Shown here one piece after another: positions 55,621 to 64,000 of a DNA stretch of 64,000 nucleotides. The stretch comes from Lanius collurio. Its lineage: Eukaryota; Chordata; Aves; Passeriformes; Laniidae. Positions within the stretch are counted from its first letter, which is position 1, and each line of letters opens with the position of its first letter. The DNA lies in contig JACBWW010000002.1 in assembly GCA_020086605.1 (NCBI GenBank), positions 28,140,049-28,204,048 of the forward strand, written 5' to 3'. The position numbers and the translations under genes were made by a program. Below the pieces are notes generated by a model. The model did no database searches. It saw only the letters and a list, made by a program, of their open reading frames with translations, and was not told the DNA's origin.

Positions 55621-56579
55621 TTCTATTTCACAATTTTTTGAGATGCACTTAGATCGAATCAATTCTAAATCACCACTACAACTGCTTTACATCTATCTCA
55701 CCATAAACAGAACTTTGTTTGTCATCCCGTGTTTGGTCAAAATTATTTTAATCTTATTAAATTGCACATGGTGATTTGAGCTTTGTCTTAACGGCAAGAT
55801 TGTTTTGTTTTTTCTTGTAGAGGATGTAGCTACAGAGAAATGAATAGAAAAAGATAAGGATCATGGTGTCCAGGCTGTAAATAATCCCCGTGGTTACAGT
55901 AAAAATTGCCCACGCACTGATGGGCTGAGTGAGAAATCCCTGGTCCTGATCCCTTATTCTACCACTGCAGATGAGGGGAAGACCATCTGATGCCAGTTTA
56001 TTTGCACTGAGTACCTTAAGCTGTGAAGGACAGAAGGAAATTAAGTCCTGGGTGTGTATTGACCAGGGCAGGTTTAACAGAGCTGTGCTAAAGGTCTGTT
56101 CTCTTCATGACTGTCCTGCTCAGGAGAGAGGGAGCCACCGTGCTGCCAGTGCCCCCCCCAGAGCCAGCCTGTGGCTGCACCCAGCCTCAATAGCCTTTCT
56201 ACTGGAAAGTGTAACCTGTATTCATTTGGGTGACAAGTGTTCTGCCTTGTCTGTGCTTCACTAATGACATAATACTGGAAAGCCAGATTCATGAGTCACT
56301 ATTTTTTTGATTCATCATTTACTCACAGGACCGTCCCAGTCTGTGTCCTTGGCCACATCCAGAAAGATCACACTGTATCCATTGAAGGTGGTGGGAGTTT
56401 AGGGTGTGTCATGTCCTCTGGAATTTTGCACTCTGGGTCAGAAAGGAAAGTCAAAATTCGCTGCTGTCAAGTATCTCAGAATAGAGTTAATCCCTGCATA
56501 AGCGAACAAGCCCAGGTTTTGCATCCCTGTCTAACACTGCTCAAAATAGCTTTCACAATTAAATGTATGTAGGACATAG

Positions 56580-57063
56580 CTGGTGTGCTGCGCCGGCCCA
56601 GGGTCTGCAGCTGGCCGTGTCTGCCTGGGCGCTTCTGCAGCACGAGTGACAATCCCAGACCTGATCCCTGTGGGTTTCAACTCTGACCCCTTGGCTCCAA
56701 CAGGAGTTCTTGGCACCATGGTCCAACCTGCAAGTTGCTGCTCACGAGGAACCAGGCGCTGTCATCACCTACAGCCCTGTGTGGGCGCGAGCGTGCTCGA
56801 CAGCTTGGGAGCCATACGCGGCATCCCAGCGTCCTGGACCCGCAGTGCTGGAGGTGTCGCCTGTGGTCCCATCCGTGGCCCCCCCTGCCGTGGCAGAATT
56901 ACTCATCCCCACCACAGACAGCAGCGTGGCACTGGAGAGACGCAGCTCTGCCATGTGGGGAGCCAGAAAACAGGTTTGCATAAACTCAGTCTGCCACTCC
57001 GAGGTATTGAAATGCGCGGAGCTGACAGCTCCTCGTCAAATGAAGGTACAGATTAAAAAATAG
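56580..57063 (+). other. GC-rich patch with overlapping open frames, unassigned
   Basis: About 480 bases distinctly richer in GC and CpG than the flanks. Two overlapping plus frames are open (56583-57056, 157 codons; 56710-57063, 117 codons). Neither resembles a family I know. Local lack of stops from high GC explains at least one. It may be an exon of a non-coding transcript, a decayed retrocopy or a CpG-rich regulatory patch. Confidence 0.15.
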
Positions 57064-58133
57064 CGAGTGAGTTAATTTAGGAAAAGGGACTGAGGCAGAG
57101 GGAAAAGAAGCATTTAATGAAGAGAAAGGCAAAGGGGGCTGGAAATCCAGCAGTGCCATGGGGATGTGCATAATGGGGACCTCTCCCCCTGGTAGGGGGA
57201 GCCCATGACGGAGAGGATTCCAGTGAGGCTGCAGACCACTTTGATCCTGTCCTGCAGCTGTCACAACATATTTAACCTTAAAAAATCCTTGACCTTAAGG
57301 AGTCTGCTTCACATAAAGGTTCCAAAGTGCAGTCCCATTTGATATGTTTGTCTCTTTCTTCCACAGGGTTAAGAAATAGACAGAAAACTGAAAGAGCAAA
57401 AAAGGAAGAAATGTTTTCTGTGTCTGGCTTGTGTAACTGAATTGGCAGTCAATGAGAGGGACAGATTTCTAATTAAGAAATAGCTCCTATAGCTTCTCAG
57501 GCAAAACTCTGGCTGAAATCTGTGATTCATTGCTTTAGAAATTCCTCAAATATCCAAAGTGTGCAGCTGGAGGACACCCCGTGCCCCAGCCTGAGAGCTC
57601 TGCCATTGTGGTCAGCGGCCACCTGCCAGGCGTTGTCTTCACTCATATGGCAAATGCCTTGAGTTGGGAACTATTTATTTCTGTGGTGTTTGCAACAGTA
57701 GGTCCCTGGTCTTCACTCTAGCCACTGAAAACAGGGCTCAAGAGCAATAACCAGATGATTTTCTCTCTGTTCCACAGTGCCCTGCAAGGGCCATCCCATC
57801 ACTACACTGCTGTGAAGCAACCGATGGGCTCTCCCCTCCCTCCTTAGCAGGGATTTTGGAGGTGTCCTAGGAAAGCATTTCTGAGGCTGTCTTCCTCAAC
57901 AGCTGAACTGAAAAATTCAGTCCTGGGCATCAAAAGGAACTTTATTTCTCCAAGGCAGGTTGGATAGAAATTTTCAGGCATTTTTTTGCCTCTGTCACAC
58001 TTTCTGCTTCCTGCAACCATCCAGAAGATTTGCTCGTAGTGCAGAAAGTAGAACAGCTTATCTCCTGCTCTGTTGGCCTTCTGCTGGATTTTTGGTGGTT
58101 ACTGCAGGTCCTGGGTTTGTCATAGGGCAGAGT

Positions 58134-58170
<37 letters not shown>
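58134..58170. repeat. Compound (AC)n(AT)n microsatellite
   Basis: About twelve AC units (58134-58158) pass directly into about six AT units (to 58170). Confidence 0.95.
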
Positions 58171-58666
58171 CGTATCTGCTATGTGGCGGCAGGAGCTGGG
58201 TGATTCGTTACTGGTTCTTGTGGTTGGAACCAGCAGCACCAGTAGTCCCAGCCAGCAGCATCATCCTACCAGCTGTCTCAGGCATCTTCACTGCCCCTAT
58301 GACCTGTGGAAACATGGAAAGGAAATGAAGAGGACTTGTCACCCTGCATTGTTTCAAGAATCCTGATGTGTCATACAGAATTCTTTCCTTATTTCACTGT
58401 AAAAAGAAGAAATTTTGGAGGCCAGGGTGGTGGAGAACCAGTGTTTCCTTTAGGAGAAAGCATTGTAGCAGAATCCTGTGGATATTCTCAAATTTCAGTT
58501 TTGTCCTGAAGAGATTTATTCCCCTTTTCCCCTTAAAGGCCATTGCTTCCTCCCCTTTCAAGTTTTCTTGAATTACATGGATCTCCCCCTCCTTGTCCCA
58601 AGGAGCACAGCTGACCCTTTAATCACTCTGTTTGCCACCTTGCTAGCAAATGTAGGTCACTTTTAT

Positions 58667-58838
58667 TAAAATAAAATAAAATAAAATAAAATAAAATAAA
58701 ATAAAATAAAATAAAATAAAATAAAATAAAATAAGCTCCCGAACTCCTCAATTCCGCCTTAGCCANNNNNNNNNNNNNNNNNNNNNNNNNNNNNNNNNNN
58801 NNNNNNATAAAATAAAATAAAATAAAATAAAATAAAAT
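58667..58838. repeat. (AAAAT)n pentanucleotide array split by a gap
   Basis: Perfect AAAAT units run from 58667 to 58734 and again from 58807 to 58838. Between them are 31 bases of unrelated, GC-richer sequence (58735-58765) and 41 N (58766-58806). The two arrays are probably one locus that was not resolved in assembly. Confidence 0.9.
58766..58806. other. Assembly gap (41 N)
   Basis: All N, inside the AAAAT array. True length is unknown. Confidence 1.
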
Positions 58839-58839
58839 A

Positions 58840-61800
58840 CTGTGAATGCAGAGCAGCTCCCAATTCAGTTTGTATGCCTAAAACAGAAAAAGAATGTGGC
58901 TGAGAGGGCTGTGTGATAAAACCTGGCATTGGGGAGCACTAGCTAATTAGAAATACTCACTTTGACCCTTGCCACCACTACCAGTAACACCAACATCAAT
59001 GTGCACACATTCACACACACCCAGATGATTTTGTCTTTACTACCTACATGTTTATAGGTAGCACAGGCCAGTTCCCATTGAAGTCCAACTCTTGAATTTA
59101 CTGGGCATGTACACTCAGGACACATATTTTTTAATAGTAGTTTATAAATTAAAAAAAAAAGAGCTAAAAGTATGAAGAATTGAAAATAATTTATTTTTCA
59201 TTCTTTAAACTGAGGGACAGCTTGACTTAGAGGGAGGGTTTGCACGCTGGGCAAAAGCAGTGTGCTCTGTCTCAATTAGCTTCTCTGGCTGGCCTGATCT
59301 CGGGACTGGCCAAAGGTTAAAAACAGTTCTCATCCCACCTCCACCCTTGGCAGCTCACCCTATGAGGAGTGATGCTTCATCAAGAGACTCTCCTACTCTG
59401 GCTGCCCCTAGTCTCAGCAGAGCTCAACAGAGTAATGGAAAAGGAATTGTGTTGAAGAATTTTATAAGGCTCCTGTTCTATCTCAGCTTTTTTGCACCTT
59501 TCTGGTTTCATCTGGGTGATGGTAACAAAGACAGAAACATCCCCTTTAAAACCTTCCAGAAGAATTTCTAAAAAAAAATTAATTTCCACAGCAAACTCTA
59601 CACATGAACAGCCCAAAGGGTGTGACTGAAAAGGATCTTTTTCTTGCAGCAGCAAACACCCAGGCTTTCAAAAGGAATGAACCCACTTCAGTATTTTTAG
59701 GTTTTATTGCTTTCATTTAACGAATGTCATTACTTGCAGCTTATAAAATGACAGCGAGCTTGTGTGAGCTCTCCTGATACTTTTTTGCATTATCCTGGTG
59801 GGCAACAGAAATAGGCAGGGGAGAGAGGAGTAAAGCAGCTGAAGAGTGCCAAAAACCAGTGAATATCTATGCAGCAAAAAACGTTGAGGGGGTACTGAAA
59901 AATTTGCGGCATTGAGCAGTGGTATTGGACCGCCTGTAGAAACTTTTTTAAAAATATGAGAATAGCCCATTTGTTGGGTTTAAAAAAAAATATCAAATTT
60001 CACACTGGGATGCTATGAAGGCTGGAAATTTTCTTGAAAAATTGTCATTTTATACAACTCTAATTAGCAAACTGTTCATATAAACCCACAAGCTGTGCAG
60101 CAGATTTCACTTCCAACATCTCTACAGACAAGACAGAATTTCACCTACTTATTTACTGATCATGTCGCAGCATCCTTTTCCTACTTGCTGATGACTGTTC
60201 AGTGGCTTATGTAAAATGTGCTGGTGATTTCACAGCATTTCCATTGGATGACTGTCCACGTGCTAAAGCAAATCACTATCACTGGCACGCTCCTGTTGGC
60301 ACTCTCGTTAGGCAGGAGCCAAGGAGCAAAAGATCGAAATATCTTTTCAACCCAAGACATAGTGCAACCAAAAGTAATTGAAAAATGTGGATGGGGCTGT
60401 TTGGTGTCTCATGCACCACACTTTCCCTCCTGGTATACCTTTCAGCAGCATGAATATTTATGACTATCCTTTGTCTTGTTACAGACAAAATAAGGGAAGC
60501 CCAAGGGGATTCAGTCAATGCAAATAAAAGCAATGTTTGCAAGCATGAGCAAATCTCAGTCACAGTACTTGGCATTTTATGTCAAATACAGCTAAAGCGC
60601 AAAATTGCAAGAGATAGAAATTATTTCAGGACAGAGCTGTTGTTGGGAGGTCACTGGAAAGAAGTGAAGCCTTGAGCAATCAGTCTTCCCTCTTTCAGGC
60701 CAAGGGTCAGGCAGGGTTGCCTGTGTTTTGTATAGAGCCACTTGAGGATCCTTTATCTTAACTGAATCCCCTGTTTAATGAGGTGGTAAAATCACAAATA
60801 ATGGTTGGATCTCTCATTCCTCCTACAGCCAAGTTGTACCTTCTGCTAGTTTTCTACATGTTTCAAAATGCCCCTTTATCCCTAAAAATGTTTCACGCTG
60901 GTAAAAATCCTTCAAAACCACACTTGTTGGACACCATGGCAGAGGTTAATGAGGAAAGATAACACCTGATTACAATCAAGTAAATTAATATCATTCTTAC
61001 TTTACTTGTAGCCCTTCAGTAATGAAAAAAAAAAAGATGGTGCAAAGAAGGCTCATACTCCGCAAGCATCTGCTAAGTATTTCAAATGAAAAATTTGTCT
61101 TTTTCCTCTAATTGTCTTACTTGATGTCATGGGGAACAGAAAACTCCCTCTAACTCTTATTTATTTGATTCCACCACTTTTGCCAGTACTTAGAGATAAT
61201 ATACTGGTAATATATATTCTTATTTTCATTTGCATTCCCCCAGTGGACACAAGCCCAGCAAAAGTTTCTTGGTGCTCTTCACATGTTTCTGTGAACTTAA
61301 AGTATTTTCAGACATGGTGTCTTGGATTTCAAGAGCTAGAATATATGTAACAATATGACTTTTTGTTCATTCTGCCTACAGTCATTGCAACTTTAAGTTG
61401 AAACTACACAAAAAAATAAAATTAAATTTATATATGTTATCTTTTATATCTTTCATGTTCTATATATCTGTGCACATCTTAATTATTTGTTCATGTTTAC
61501 ATGTTACATTTACTTACAGATTGTGACCACCTCCAAGTAGGCTTTTCCAGATGCTCTATTTTCTGGACATAGACTTTGTTATTTGCAATTTGTAGAAGAT
61601 TTAAAAACTGTTTTAAAGCTTTTCATGGTGGATAGTTGTAATTTGGCTTAAATACAGAACATCTACAAATCCATTTTCGTTTATCTTTTTCAGTACTCAA
61701 TAAATGCTAATCCAATAGCTTTTTTTTTTGTTTAATATATACTTATGAGGGCTTGGATTTTCTAAGATGTGCAAGATGTAGTTCCCCTCAAGACACACCA

Positions 61801-63768
61801 GCTCCCTTTAGAAATCCAATTTATTTTAAATCTCAAGCTTCTTTTCAATACCAGTATAACTCAACTTATGAGCACAATTCAAATCATGAGCATGACGTGT
61901 TTGTTTAAATTCATAAACATTTATTATTCTATACTTTTCATTTCTTGAAGCTGCTATAAACCAAAATGAAAAAAAACAATAAGTAAGTGTAAAACCAACA
62001 GATCTCTTTGAAACATAATAGCTGCAGGTTTTCATTATTTAAAGTTCTGTGAAGCATGATCACAGGTGTATTGAATTCACAGATCTTTTCTGACATGGCT
62101 TTGAGTCTGTACTTTTATAAATCGGTGAGAAAAATTTTACTGTCCTTGCCAGATTATTAATCTGCCTTGCCTGATTATTCCTCTTCCTTGCAAAGCACTA
62201 CAGCTGTTTTGTGTGAAAATAAAGACTTGTGTCCCCCCAGTTGATTTTCTTTCTGTTTGACTTTACAGTAAAGAGTCATAATGATGAAGCAGTGACTCTT
62301 CAATTTTATCATCTCAGCAAGCCATGTAAAATCAGAAGAACACATTCACTTCATAATGAAATAGAAAGAAAAAGTGGTTTGGAGAATGCTCTTCTCAAAG
62401 ATCATTATTTTAGAAGTCACATAATAGGCCAGAAGTATGAAAATTAAAATGCCTGTATTTGTTTTCACTCAGGGTTGTTTTTTACTCACATTTGGTTCAA
62501 TGTACTGCCTGTCAGCACTAAGGGGGTCATTAGAAGCTCCTGTCCTACTCAGTAATGTTGGTTGTTGTGTCTTTAACCCTCTGTCGGATGCGCTGTGGGG
62601 CTCTGGTATGGGATCTGGTGTTTGGTCAAGATGCTTCTCTCTTGCCATTGCTCACAGTGAGCTGCCAGCAGGGAAAGCCAAGATGTCTTTTGGAAGGGAA
62701 CACCTTTGCAGTGAGAGCATATTTATCTGCTCTGTTTCCAGTTATTCAGGGGTAAATGCCTAGGCTGGTACTCAGGGTGAGCAGTGATTTACTGACTTGA
62801 TGGGACTTAAATGGGAGGATCATGCAGCATTTAGAGCCAAATACAGTAACAAAGAAGAAAGATACTATTTGATCATCAGATTGGCTGTCTGTCCTACTTG
62901 AGACACTTAATATCTCTAGACTTGTGCTGTCACTGATGCAGTGACATTATTTAGACATCCACTGAAGTTAAATCATGAGAGAAGGTGATAATAGAGGAAC
63001 AAGCATGATGGTGAGAGGAGAAGCCTGCCAACATTTAAAGCACAACTTTGCAGCCACATCTAAATTGTTCTTTCTAGTATATTTTAACTGTAGGGATGGG
63101 CATCTCTAAGGATGGAAATCTGAAATGAGCTCAAATTCTTCACTTAGATATAAGTAAGGTAAGGTACATGGCAACACATATTCAATTCTAGTACTAGGTC
63201 TTTTCCTTTTAGGCAGAGAATTAAAGGCATAATTGCTTAATAAGGGCATAACCAGAGGCATTTATTGAATTCCTTAATCCATTCAAAGACATGCTTTCGT
63301 ACAGATCTAGAGAAGAGACTTTATCTCCTGATTTAAATGTTGTCTTTGTAATGACAAAACTCGTGAAAGATCAAGAAAGATTCTGACATCAAAACTATTC
63401 ATCACCAAAGACATTTCTGAAGGCTGAAACACTAAAACTGTATATAATTATGCACTGTCACAGAAAACTATCCCCATGCAGAAGACCTGCACAAGTCAAA
63501 TGGAATTTAAAGTCCTTAATCACTTTATCAGTGGGGTTGTCATGGTACATAAGACTCATGCTGTTCATCTTGCACAGGAATGGGTTTTTTATCCTAAATG
63601 AAAGAAATACTGGGTCACAAGTACATATTTATGACTATATTTAATATGATGGTATTCAAAAAATACATACATTTTATTCTATTCTCATCATAAGTTTTTA
63701 AAAATATTGTAGTCTATTCTTCAATTTTCTACTGTTTTTAAAAATAATAATTTAAATATGAAAGCACC
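58840..63768. other. Gene-free intergenic DNA
   Basis: AT-rich, with no recognisable gene; ORFs are 108 codons or fewer. No transposon or RNA gene was identified. Confidence 0.55.
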
Positions 63769-63822
63769 AGCTTCAATAAAATTAGCAACATGAACAGCTT
63801 CAATAAAATTAGTAACATGAAC
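63769..63822. repeat. Two-copy 27-bp tandem duplication
   Basis: Unit one is 63769-63795 and unit two 63796-63822. They differ at one base (C versus T), so the duplication is recent. Each unit includes AATAAA on the plus strand. Confidence 0.95.
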
Positions 63823-64000
63823 AGAAAAAAAGTGCAGCAATTGTTTGGATGCTAGGCTGTATCACCTGGTTTTTACAAATAAGAGTTTCCTTGAAATGTT
63901 GCTTGAAATACACCATGCTGCTTTCTATGAGGTGACAATGATGTTTTTGTCTACCAATAATCATGATCCTCTTGGAAGCTGAACACAAATGTTTGCTAAC

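Noticed and set aside
56583..57056. Possible feather-type beta-keratin gene
   Set aside because: Considered because of Pro/Val-rich phrases, but the Cys-rich ends and the conserved central strand motif of that family are missing.

Overview
This window is avian nuclear DNA. It is AT-rich and gene-sparse, has one CpG island, and carries several CR1 LINE fragments with the 3' tails and consensus wording typical of birds. One CR1 has the (AATAG)n tail seen in Neoaves. I see nothing prokaryotic, viral or plasmid-like.

One gene is clearly supported: ZBTB18 (RP58/ZNF238), a BTB zinc-finger transcriptional repressor of neuronal and muscle differentiation, on the minus strand. A 13-base first coding piece (12990..13002) joins across a 2,112 bp intron to one large exon (9295..10877). 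The product is 531 residues, the length of the human long isoform. A 522-residue form can start at the internal ATG at 10863. The 3'UTR probably runs to about 7245. The short-exon promoter lies just above 13002. A CpG island with GC boxes, broken by a 341-base gap, lies 0.6-1.8 kb further upstream and is the likely source of an alternative leader.

Positions 1-7240 are the downstream flank. They contain no gene and have long A-runs on the plus strand. From about 14.8 kb to the end is the upstream desert, which in other amniotes separates ZBTB18 from AKT3. It holds CR1 remnants (22.3-23.5, 28.7, 34.1, 35.2 and 42.5 kb), microsatellites, a second small gap at 58.8 kb, a tight G-quadruplex motif (53.2 kb), and patches that look like conserved regulatory elements. 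Candidate patches are near 14.9-15.2, 21.0, 24.0, 26.2, 36.1 and 48.0 kb; conservation could not be tested here.

No new multi-gene system is present. The points most worth following are regulatory: three closely spaced ATGs that decide the ZBTB18 N-terminus, G4 motifs in its CpG island and 3'UTR, an E-box cluster in its proximal promoter, sites matching its own binding consensus, and a strand bias of homopolymer runs over and beyond the gene.
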